A stretch of 14,757 bases of DNA from BM520 sp964474455 (GTDB lineage Bacteria > Bacteroidota > Bacteroidia > Bacteroidales > BM520): contig CAYYSU010000055.1 in the NCBI GenBank assembly GCA_964474455.1, forward strand, positions 1-14,757, in the 5' to 3' direction. The notes under the pieces were generated by a model, which worked only from the letters and a program-made list of their open reading frames with translations, was not told where the DNA came from and made no database searches. Shown piece after piece: positions 1-7,755 of this stretch (the stretch's first letter is position 1; the number at the start of each line of letters is the position of its first letter). Position numbers and translations under genes: made by a program.

Positions 1-2306
1 CTCTACTCTCTGTATTTGCAATACTCCTAACTATTGTCGTTTTTGGACAGTCAAGAGTAGCGCGTGAAGAAGTACTTTTTGAACTTGGTACTGCCACATG
101 GTGTGGTTATTGCCCAGGAGCAGCAATGGGCGCTGAAGATCTCATTGCAAACGGACATGATGTTGCCGTTATTGAATATCATACCGATGACTCATATACC
201 AATACTGCGGCATTAACACGCAAAAGTTATTATGGAATAGGCGGCATCCCGGATGCATACTTCGATGGCGTAGAAAACGTAAGTGGTGGTTCAGCTACAA
301 ATAGCATGTACTCAACTTATCTGCCCATATACCAGCAAAGAATTGCAATTGGTTCCAGCATGACCATCAATTGGTATGGCTCTCATGAAGGAGATACTTA
401 TACTGTAACTGCAACTATGGCAAAGGTAGAAGCTGTTAGTAACGATCTTACATTCCACCTATGCCTTACTGAGTCAGGAATTCAGGAAGCATGGCAGAAC
501 CAAACAGAGCTCCACTGGGTGGAACGCTGGATGGAAAACGATGGTTATGGTATTGATATCAACATGACCGGTCCCGCACCTGTTACTGAAACAGTAACCT
601 TCACCATTGACCCTACCTGGAATCTTGAAGAGCTGGAACTCGTAGCTTTCGTTCAGGATAACATTGATAAGGAAGTACAACAAAGTATCAAAGTGATGCT
701 TACCGAGCTGCCTCCACCACCCCCTGTTGCTGACTTTACTGCTGACCAGACAGATTTCTGTGATAATGGCACCGTAGTTTTTACCGATAATTCAGCTTTT
801 GCGGAAGAATGGCTTTGGGAATTCCCCGGTGGAACACCTTCTACTTCTACAGAACAAAACCCTTCTGTAGCTTATGAAACACCAGGAATATATGACGTAT
901 CACTCACTGTTACTAACGCAAATACTTCCAATACAAAAACAGAAGCAGGTTATATTAAAGCCCTTACAACACCAGAAACACCTAATGAGCCTAACGGCAG
1001 CACAAGTGTTTGTACCACCAATATGATGGATACGTACACTGTGGATGCTATTCCATTCGCCGCGACTTACCAATGGGTCCTTACTCCAGCGGAAGCAGGT
1101 GTGGTATTCGGCTCTGGAAACAGTGCTAATGCTTCATGGACAGGTGATGTAATAGGTGATGTAACGCTTAAAGTAAAGACTGTAAACAGCTGTGGCGAGA
1201 GTGAATTCTCTCCAGAACTTACCATAACAATTAATGTGGGACCGGAAACTTATAATGTTTTTGGCGGTGGCGATATTTGTGAAGGTGAAGAGGGTGTTGA
1301 AATCGGTCTTGAGGGATCAACAGATGGCGTTATCTACACACTTATGGCCGACGGTGTTGCAACCGGAAATACTATTACCGGTGATGGCAACCCTATCTCT
1401 TTTGGCCTCATTAATAATGACGCTGTTTATACTGTAAAAGCTGAAGATCCATCAGGAACATGTACTGCTACTATGGCCGGTAATGCTCGTGTTACTGTTT
1501 ACCCATTACCTGTTGTTTTTGATGTTGTTGGCGAGGGCACATACTGTGATGGAGCCAATGGCGCAACAATTACTTTGACGAACTCTGAGGAAGAGATTAA
1601 GTATGAACTGTACAAAGATGGTGTTGCAACAGACATTACTCTTATTGGAACCGGTGACGCTGTTACCTTTGAAGAAATTATCCAAGAGGGTATTTATAAT
1701 ATCATTGGTGATAATGATTTTTGCTCTCAGGAGATGAATGGCGAAGTTGAAGTTATCATGCTCCCATTGCCTGCAGTTCCTGCTACCCCTGACGGAGCTG
1801 ACGATGTTTGCGTTAACGAAATCGCCACATCAGACTATACAACTACCGGTGGATCCGATGCTGAATCGTATGATTGGTCTATAGATCCTGCCGACGCGGG
1901 AACCATCAGTGGAACAGGTTTAACAGGTACTGTAACATGGAACCAAGCCTTTGAAGGTGATGTAAATATCGCTGTCAGAGGTGTTAACGAATGTGGACAG
2001 AGTACTTTTAGCGGCGCCTTCACAGTGTTAGCCCGTATATGTGTTGGTATTGACGAAGCTGGTGCTTCTGATGCTTTCATTTATCCTAATCCTGCTTCTG
2101 AAATCCTTAACGTAGAGCTAAAAGGTAATAAAAACTTTACTATTACTATTACCGATGCAATGGGTAAGGCTGTTTTTATAAAAGATGTTGAGATTATGGG
2201 CTCACACACAGAGACAATCAACATTGAAAATTTTGAAGCTGGTGTTTATTTCATCTTTATAAAAGATGAAACATCTAATATCATGCAGAAAGTTCTTGTA
2301 AAATAA
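1..2306 (+). CDS. Omp28/thioredoxin-like T9SS surface protein with PKD/Ig-like modules (5' partial)
   Basis: The frame is open from base 3 and the true start lies just outside the window. The visible N-terminus is a hydrophobic signal-peptide core ending in FGQS, and alignment with the downstream paralogue suggests only about 3-6 residues are missing. The ATG at 126 is not the start, because it would remove the WCGYC motif (Cys codons at 102-104 and 111-113). Order of parts: thioredoxin-like Omp28-type domain to about nt 705, including a GIPD segment like the thioredoxin cis-Pro loop; proline linker (711-725); PKD domain (about 720-960); PKD-like domain (about 969-1235); two related Ig-like repeats with an N-terminal Cys (about 1236-1510 and 1511-1770); another PKD-like domain (about 1773-2045); T9SS type A sorting domain (about 2070-2306) with IYPNP and an AGVYF strand. 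Expected to be exported through the Sec pathway and T9SS and held at the cell surface. Whether it acts as a reductase, oxidase or binding protein cannot be told. Confidence 0.88.
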   Translation, partial: LLSVFAILLTIVVFGQSRVAREEVLFELGTATWCGYCPGAAMGAEDLIANGHDVAVIEYHTDDSYTNTAALTRKSYYGIGGIPDAYFDGVENVSGGSATNSMYSTYLPIYQQRIAIGSSMTINWYGSHEGDTYTVTATMAKVEAVSNDLTFHLCLTESGIQEAWQNQTELHWVERWMENDGYGIDINMTGPAPVTETVTFTIDPTWNLEELELVAFVQDNIDKEVQQSIKVMLTELPPPPPVADFTADQTDFCDNGTVVFTDNSAFAEEWLWEFPGGTPSTSTEQNPSVAYETPGIYDVSLTVTNANTSNTKTEAGYIKALTTPETPNEPNGSTSVCTTNMMDTYTVDAIPFAATYQWVLTPAEAGVVFGSGNSANASWTGDVIGDVTLKVKTVNSCGESEFSPELTITINVGPETYNVFGGGDICEGEEGVEIGLEGSTDGVIYTLMADGVATGNTITGDGNPISFGLINNDAVYTVKAEDPSGTCTATMAGNARVTVYPLPVVFDVVGEGTYCDGANGATITLTNSEEEIKYELYKDGVATDITLIGTGDAVTFEEIIQEGIYNIIGDNDFCSQEMNGEVEVIMLPLPAVPATPDGADDVCVNEIATSDYTTTGGSDAESYDWSIDPADAGTISGTGLTGTVTWNQAFEGDVNIAVRGVNECGQSTFSGAFTVLARICVGIDEAGASDAFIYPNPASEILNVELKGNKNFTITITDAMGKAVFIKDVEIMGSHTETINIENFEAGVYFIFIKDETSNIMQKVLVK

Positions 2307-2320
2307 ATAAATTACATATT

Positions 2321-2365
2321 AGATATGGTGATACTGGGTTTTCCAAAGGTTACCATATCTTTTTT
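2321..2365 (+). terminator. Rho-independent terminator after the first Omp28-like gene
   Basis: A perfect 9-bp stem AGATATGGT (2321-2329) / ACCATATCT (2352-2360) is followed by a run of six T (2360-2365). The 22-nt loop can form a weaker inner hairpin. It starts 15 nt after the stop codon. The T-run ends only 21 nt before the next start codon, so it may act as a leaky terminator or attenuator for the next gene. Confidence 0.75.
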
Positions 2366-2370
2366 AAATC

Positions 2371-2386
2371 TAAAACAAACAATAGA
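2371..2386 (+). promoter_or_regulatory. A-rich translation-start element of the second Omp28-like gene
   Basis: TAAAACAAAC occupies -16 to -7 relative to the ATG at 2387, with no Shine-Dalgarno sequence. The identical ten bases sit at the same distance before the ATG at 4182. A-rich start regions lacking Shine-Dalgarno are usual in Bacteroidota. A role in ribosome recruitment is inferred. Confidence 0.4.
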
Positions 2387-4036
2387 ATGAAAAAAAGTTT
2401 ATTAATTATTGCAGTACTATTTCTCTCAATGGGACTCTTTGCCCAGCAAGTGGATAGAGAGAACGTGTTATTGGAAATCGGCACTGCTACCTGGTGTGGT
2501 TATTGCCCCGGAGCTGCTATGGGTGCTGAAGATCTCGTAGCTAATGGTCATCCTGTTGCCGTTATTGAATATCATACCAGTGACTCATACACTAACACAG
2601 AGGCAACAGCCCGCGCCAACTATTATGGCATTTCTGGTATTCCTGATTCATATTTTGATGGTGTAATAAATGTTAGTGGTGGAAGCGCCACCCAAAGTAT
2701 GTATAACAGCTATTTGCCTAAAGTAAACCAGCGTATCGCAATTCCGTCCTCTTTTGAGATTGAAATGGATATTAGCTCTTCAGGTTTAGATTATACTGTT
2801 GATGTAACCGTAACAAAGGTTGCCGATTTTAATGGCACCAACCCTGTTTTCCAGCTTTGTGTTACTGAATCACATATCGAAGAGAGCTGGCAGAACCAGT
2901 CCCACCTGCATTGGGTAGAGCGCCTTATGGCTCCTTCTGCCAGCGGTACTGCTCTGGATTTCTCTTCCGGTGACATTCAAAACTTTACTGTTAGCTTTAT
3001 CATTGAGCCTGACTGGAATATTGAATTCTGTGAAATGGTTGGTTTTGTACAAACTAATTCTAATAAAGAGGTTCAGCAATGTATAATGGAAATTATGGCT
3101 ATCCCTGAATTTGATTTAGATGCTGAAGCACTTGCTGTTTATGATACTCCCGAAGAGGCATGCTCAGGCAAAATGTCTCCCAAAGTAACCATCCGTAACA
3201 GAGGTGAGGAAGACCTGACTTCTCTTGACATAGAGTATACTGTTAATGGCTCTGAACCTGTCTCTCACGCTTGGACAGGTGACCTCAAATTCCTTGGTAC
3301 GGATAGCTTTGAACTTCCTGAAATTAATTTCGAAGTACAGGAAATCAATATTGTAGAGGTGACACTCCTTAACCCCAATGGATTGACCGATGAAAATCCG
3401 GATAACAATACAATATCTGCTGAGGTTGAAGAGGCTGTTACTATTAACCCTGAATCCTATCTTATCCTCCGCACTGATAATAACCCCGGTGAAACAACAT
3501 GGGAACTCACAAACTCTGAAGGCACTTTAGTATACAGCGGGGGCCCTTACAATGAGCCAATGAAAATGATCCGTGACACATTCCAGCTTTATACCACTGA
3601 CTGTTATACATTAACTGTATTTGATTCTGGTAATAATGGCCTTTGCTGTGATGCTGGTACCGGTTTCGTACGTGTAATCAGCGACGAAGGTAAAACAATT
3701 GTTTACGGTATGGAATTTACTGACAAGTATGTTGGCGAATTTAGTGTTTTCGCTCCCGTAGGAATCTCTGATATTACAGGAAAACTCAATGTCGAGGTAT
3801 ATCCTAACCCCACGAATGATATAGCTAACATCGTAATGAATCTTAATGAAGAATCAAATGTTACTATCTCTGCATATAATATGATGGGTAAAAAGGTAAT
3901 GTCTCAGAATGCTGGTACACTTCCTGCCGGATCATCAACAGTTACTTTTGATGCATCCGACCTGGCAAAGGGCATTTATGTTCTGCATATCAACGCCGGA
4001 GATGCTGTTATCACACACAAAATTACTGTGGATTAA
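2387..4036 (+). CDS. Omp28/thioredoxin-like T9SS surface protein
   Basis: This 549-residue protein starts with a clear Sec signal peptide (MKKSLLIIAVLFLSMGLFAQ) without a lipobox Cys. A thioredoxin-like Omp28-type domain follows (about 24-230) with W36-C37-G-Y-C40 and a GIPD segment resembling the cis-Pro loop. Then come a CARDB-like β-sandwich (about 233-345), a module seen in secreted Bacteroidota proteins with a TTWEL strand and a 'DSGNNGLCCDAGTG' stretch (about 350-450), and a T9SS type A sorting domain (about 460-549) with YPNP and KGIYVL. The head is about four-fifths identical by eye to the upstream gene over the first 85-90 residues, so the pair arose by duplication; the middles are unrelated in arrangement. 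Expected outside the cell or on the outer membrane. The CxxC suggests thiol-disulfide chemistry, but the substrate is unknown. The start is fixed by the signal peptide and the A-rich leader. Confidence 0.9.
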   Translation: MKKSLLIIAVLFLSMGLFAQQVDRENVLLEIGTATWCGYCPGAAMGAEDLVANGHPVAVIEYHTSDSYTNTEATARANYYGISGIPDSYFDGVINVSGGSATQSMYNSYLPKVNQRIAIPSSFEIEMDISSSGLDYTVDVTVTKVADFNGTNPVFQLCVTESHIEESWQNQSHLHWVERLMAPSASGTALDFSSGDIQNFTVSFIIEPDWNIEFCEMVGFVQTNSNKEVQQCIMEIMAIPEFDLDAEALAVYDTPEEACSGKMSPKVTIRNRGEEDLTSLDIEYTVNGSEPVSHAWTGDLKFLGTDSFELPEINFEVQEINIVEVTLLNPNGLTDENPDNNTISAEVEEAVTINPESYLILRTDNNPGETTWELTNSEGTLVYSGGPYNEPMKMIRDTFQLYTTDCYTLTVFDSGNNGLCCDAGTGFVRVISDEGKTIVYGMEFTDKYVGEFSVFAPVGISDITGKLNVEVYPNPTNDIANIVMNLNEESNVTISAYNMMGKKVMSQNAGTLPAGSSTVTFDASDLAKGIYVLHINAGDAVITHKITVD

Positions 4037-4058
4037 AAAACTTTTTTCATTCATAATG

Positions 4059-4093
4059 AGGCTGCTACGGTTTCCGTGGCAGCCTGTTTTTTT
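4059..4093 (+). terminator. Strong rho-independent terminator after the second Omp28-like gene
   Basis: A 12-bp stem AGGCTGCTACGG (4059-4070) / CCGTGGCAGCCT (4074-4085), with one T-G wobble and a TTT loop, is followed by G and seven T (4087-4093). It is the best-formed terminator between the secreted-protein genes. It leaves 88 nt before the next start; I saw no convincing Bacteroidota -33/-7 promoter in that gap. Confidence 0.9.
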
Positions 4094-4165
4094 ATACTTT
4101 TGCTTTCTCTTGGATTTCAGGCAACGAAACACATATTATACTGTCTTATTTTTAGACTACTAAAT

Positions 4166-4181
4166 TAAAACAAACTATACG
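4166..4181 (+). promoter_or_regulatory. A-rich translation-start element of the first C25 peptidase gene
   Basis: TAAAACAAAC at 4166-4175 is followed by six bases and the ATG at 4182, the same sequence and spacing as before the gene at 2387. No Shine-Dalgarno sequence is visible. Confidence 0.4.
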
Positions 4182-7100
4182 ATGCGATTTTTCCTTACTA
4201 TCACAATGCTGTTAATATCGCTTAATTCTCTTTTTGCAGATGGCGTGCAGCAGAACTATCATTTCAGCAAACCACAGGTCACCATAACCGATGGATATGC
4301 TGATTTTTCCTTTAATGGGACACAAGCTACCGGCCTTGTCGGTGAACCGGCGTTACCCTATGAAATGGTTTCACTTCTTATTCCTGAAGGTCACGATGCA
4401 GTTAACATTAATGTGGAGTATCTTAACGAGGTTGTAGTTCCGGGAATATATACTATTTCACCCGTTCAGCCGGCTCAGCCCATTTCAAGACCTGAGAAAC
4501 ATACCTTTTTTATGAAGGAAGATGTTTATGCTTTTGATGGTACTTACCCCTCTTCTGGCGAAGGAAATCTCACTACCGGATACTATGCCGGTTACTCCAT
4601 CGCGTCATGTGCCATAACTCCATTGCGTTATAACCCTGCCAGGAAAACAGTTAGCTATTTTACTGATGTCGTGGTAACGATTGAGACAGCACCATCTGCG
4701 AAAGCAAAAAAAGCAGCCGCCTTACTACGCTCCGATAACAGAACCATAGAAACTCTTCAAAAGAGGGTTCAGAATACCCGTGCCATAGAAAAATATTCCC
4801 GTAAGGAGATAAAAAATGATAATGCTTATGATAACCTCATAATCTGTCCTGAACAGTTTACCAATGATATGGAAGCTCTCTCAGAGCTATACCTCAAAAG
4901 AGGTCTGAGGACTCAAATAGTCTCTTTGGAAGAGATCTATTCTGCCATGAACGGCCAGGATAATCAGGAAAAGATTCGTAACTTCATTATTCAGGAGTAC
5001 ACTGATAACGGCATTTTCTATGTGCTCCTGGGAGGAGACGTGGAACTATTTCCATACCGTGGATTTTACTGCTCTGTGCAATCTTCTTCCTTTTATGAAG
5101 ATCATAATATCCCTTCCGATCTCTATTTCTCTGCTCTCGATGGCACATGGGATGATAACAACAACGGTGTCTGGGGTGAGATAGGTGAAGATGACCTGCT
5201 CCCGGAGGTGTCGGTAGCACGCTTTTCATTTAGTAATGGTACTGAGCTCCAAAACATGATTAATAAAACCGTTAACTACCAGGACAACCCGGTATTGGGC
5301 GAGCTAAACTCTCCTCTGCTGGCAGGAGAGGATCTGTATGACAATCCTCAAACCTGGGGTGCTGATTACCTTGACCTGTTAATAGGAGTTCACGATGATA
5401 ACGGATATACTACTATCGGAATCCCGGAAGACCACCCTTATGTCACACTATACGATCGTGACCAGATCTGGAATAAAACAGATCTTTTAAATGAAATCAA
5501 CCAGGGACACTCCTTTATCCATCACTCAGGTCACTCCAATACAACATATGCAATGAGATTGTATAATAGTGATATCACAAATTCAAACTTCAGTGGCGTA
5601 AATGGCGTGGATCATAATTATACGTTGGTATATACACATGGATGTATCTGCGGCGCTTTTGATGCGTCCGACTGTATTGGCGAGCGCATGGTCAGCATCG
5701 AAAACTTTGCTGTCGCCGGTGCCTTCAACTCCCGCTATGGCTGGTTTAATGAAGGCCAGACAGAAGGCCCCTCTGCTCACCTGCACCGTGAATTTGTTGA
5801 CGCAATATATAATGACAAGCAAAACCATATTGGAGAAGCGCATCTGATTAGTCGTGTTGAAACCGCACCATGGGTAAATGCTCCCGGACAACATGAAGAG
5901 GGAGCGCTAAGATGGTGCTTCTACGATTGTAACATATTCGGCGACCCGGCACTGGCTGTCTGGACTGACGAGCCTGTGGAGATTACTGCCGAATACCCAG
6001 CTGCAATTGTCATTGGACAAAATACCATTGAAGTGGATGTTGTCGTAAATGGTAATGCCGGCGAAGGATATACCTGCGCCCTGATTTATGACGGTATAAT
6101 TTATGGTACTGCCGTTGCCAATGCTGAAGGTCATGCAGCAATTGAAATGGAAAACCCATTTAATGAACCCTGTGATGCAAAACTCTATATTTCAGGATAT
6201 AATGCCATTCCTAAGGAGTACTCCGTAACCGTAATCCCGGGAGAAGGTGCTTATGTGGTGGCAGGAAATATCGTTATTAACGATGAAACAGGAAACAACA
6301 ACGGAATGGCAGAGTTTGGCGAAACTATAGGCCTTACCTCAACCATGAAAAACGTGGGTCAGCAGGATGCCAATAACGTTATTGTTAACATCTCTTCATC
6401 CGATGAGTACATTACTATGAACAATGATTCTAATGATTTTGGAAATATCGCTGCCGGCGGTGAAGTTACCATAGAAAATGCTTTTGAAGTTGTTGTTTTG
6501 GCAAATACTCCCGACCAACACCAGGTGACGATACTAATGGATGTTAATTCCGATAGTGAAACATGGCAGTACAGTTACTCCTTCAATGTAAACTCACCAA
6601 ATGTTGTGGTAGACAAAATCAGAATCCTTGACGAAAATGGCAATAACAACGGTCGCCTGGATCCGGGTGAAGATGTGACAATAGAGGTCGATATGTTTAA
6701 CTCAGGTCATGCTGCTGCTATGACTGGAACGGCGGATCTGCAGTCTTCAAGCTCCTTTATTACCATCAACTCATCCTCCATAACTGTAAATGAGATTCCT
6801 ACTAGTAGCACCGAAACTCTCTCCTTTGATGTTTCCGTATCATCATCAGCACAAATTGGTGATATTGGTGATTTTGCTGTTACTCTGAATAGTGGAGAAT
6901 TCATCTTTGATGGTCATTTCCAGCTAATTATCGGAATGATACTTGAAGATTTTGAAACTGGTGACTTCAGTTCTTTCCCATGGGCACACTCAGGAAATGC
7001 CGACTGGACTATTACCAACGTTGCACCTTTTGAAGGTACTTACGCTGCACAGTCGGGCATCATATCCGATTCGCAAAACACCGACATGCAGGTAACCATG

Positions 7101-7616
7101 GACGTATCAACCGAAGGGGAGATATCCTTCTTTATGAAAGTCTCTTCGGAAGACAATTATGACTTTTTACATTTTTATATTGATGATGTGAAAAAGGGCT
7201 CATGGTCAGGATCTCTGGCATGGGAAGAACACTCTTTTTCTGTTACTCCCGGAACTCACACTTTTAAATGGAGTTACGAAAAAGATATCTATGTCTCCTC
7301 AGGTAGTGATAGAGGATGGATTGATTACATAGAGTTTCCTCCATCTACCATTGGAATAGGTATCGATGAGAGTAAAGCTTCGTCCATTAGAATTTATCCA
7401 AACCCCGTCGAGGACCGACTGTTTATGGATATTCCGCCCGCAGATAATGGTTTAGAGATCAATATTTTTTCTCTTTCAGGAAAACTGTTGAAAACATCAA
7501 ACGCCAGGGGAGGTGCAACCATTATGATAAATGTTTCTGACCTGGATGCAGGAACATATATTATCTCTACAACAAGGGATGGAGAGATGACCTCCGTAAC
7601 ATTTATCAAACATTAA
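4182..7616 (+). CDS. Gingipain-like C25 cysteine peptidase, T9SS-secreted (1144 aa)
   Basis: A secreted endopeptidase of the gingipain family, expected to cut extracellular protein; specificity cannot be read from sequence. Parts: signal peptide (about 1-19), C25 propeptide-like β-domain (about 25-170), basic linker with several Lys/Arg (about 172-212) suited to propeptide processing, C25 catalytic domain (about 215-595). Compared with the remembered RgpB sequence, the catalytic His is probably H451 (in HHSGHS) and the catalytic Cys C488 (in THGCICGAF); C490 is a nearby second cysteine. The NIFGDPAL segment closing the domain is present (about 584-591). It is followed by a post-C25 Ig-like domain (about 597-687), two CARDB-like domains, each with an N-N-N-G...GE acidic motif suggestive of Ca2+ binding (about 693-915), a jelly-roll-like domain from EDFETGDFS to WIDYIEFP (about 920-1056), and a T9SS type A sorting domain (about 1061-1144). 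The next gene has the same plan. Surface or extracellular location is inferred. Confidence 0.92.
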   Translation: MRFFLTITMLLISLNSLFADGVQQNYHFSKPQVTITDGYADFSFNGTQATGLVGEPALPYEMVSLLIPEGHDAVNINVEYLNEVVVPGIYTISPVQPAQPISRPEKHTFFMKEDVYAFDGTYPSSGEGNLTTGYYAGYSIASCAITPLRYNPARKTVSYFTDVVVTIETAPSAKAKKAAALLRSDNRTIETLQKRVQNTRAIEKYSRKEIKNDNAYDNLIICPEQFTNDMEALSELYLKRGLRTQIVSLEEIYSAMNGQDNQEKIRNFIIQEYTDNGIFYVLLGGDVELFPYRGFYCSVQSSSFYEDHNIPSDLYFSALDGTWDDNNNGVWGEIGEDDLLPEVSVARFSFSNGTELQNMINKTVNYQDNPVLGELNSPLLAGEDLYDNPQTWGADYLDLLIGVHDDNGYTTIGIPEDHPYVTLYDRDQIWNKTDLLNEINQGHSFIHHSGHSNTTYAMRLYNSDITNSNFSGVNGVDHNYTLVYTHGCICGAFDASDCIGERMVSIENFAVAGAFNSRYGWFNEGQTEGPSAHLHREFVDAIYNDKQNHIGEAHLISRVETAPWVNAPGQHEEGALRWCFYDCNIFGDPALAVWTDEPVEITAEYPAAIVIGQNTIEVDVVVNGNAGEGYTCALIYDGIIYGTAVANAEGHAAIEMENPFNEPCDAKLYISGYNAIPKEYSVTVIPGEGAYVVAGNIVINDETGNNNGMAEFGETIGLTSTMKNVGQQDANNVIVNISSSDEYITMNNDSNDFGNIAAGGEVTIENAFEVVVLANTPDQHQVTILMDVNSDSETWQYSYSFNVNSPNVVVDKIRILDENGNNNGRLDPGEDVTIEVDMFNSGHAAAMTGTADLQSSSSFITINSSSITVNEIPTSSTETLSFDVSVSSSAQIGDIGDFAVTLNSGEFIFDGHFQLIIGMILEDFETGDFSSFPWAHSGNADWTITNVAPFEGTYAAQSGIISDSQNTDMQVTMDVSTEGEISFFMKVSSEDNYDFLHFYIDDVKKGSWSGSLAWEEHSFSVTPGTHTFKWSYEKDIYVSSGSDRGWIDYIEFPPSTIGIGIDESKASSIRIYPNPVEDRLFMDIPPADNGLEINIFSLSGKLLKTSNARGGATIMINVSDLDAGTYIISTTRDGEMTSVTFIKH

Positions 7617-7677
7617 AGATTTGAAAAACTATCATCAATATAAATCATTTATATTAAAAAATAATTAAACGATGAGT

Positions 7678-7722
7678 GCAAGGGGGAATAAGATATTATT
7701 GTTTCCCCTTGCATTTCTTTTA
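7678..7722 (+). terminator. Probable terminator after the first C25 peptidase gene
   Basis: GCAAGGGG (7678-7685) pairs with CCCCTTGC (7705-7712), extendable inward by GAA/TTT with one G-T pair, or with a second AATAA/TTATT stem inside. The tail ATTTCTTTTA is T-rich but broken. It begins 61 nt after the stop codon and ends about 33 nt before the next ATG. The 7617-7677 spacer is AT-rich with nothing else recognised. Confidence 0.6.
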
Positions 7723-7755
7723 TAAACACAATATATTATTATAAACAAATTTATT

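Noticed and set aside
1236..2045. Repeated modules in the first gene considered as a DNA-level or CRISPR-like repeat array.
   Set aside because: Repetition is at protein-fold level (Ig/PKD modules of about 85-90 residues) in one open frame; there are no short identical repeats with spacers.
126..2306. ATG at 126 as the start of the first gene.
   Set aside because: The frame is open to the window edge and encodes a signal peptide and the WCGYC motif upstream of 126, matching the paralogue at 2387.
4094..4165. Promoter for the first C25 peptidase, based on TATTTTTA at 4147-4154.
   Set aside because: No TTG or TTTG lies 17-23 bases upstream; the nearest TTG at 4110-4112 is too far away.
5583..5894. 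103-codon open frame on the minus strand inside the first C25 peptidase.
   Set aside because: It lies over the catalytic domain, has no start signal or recognisable motif, and is best explained as a shadow of the real gene.
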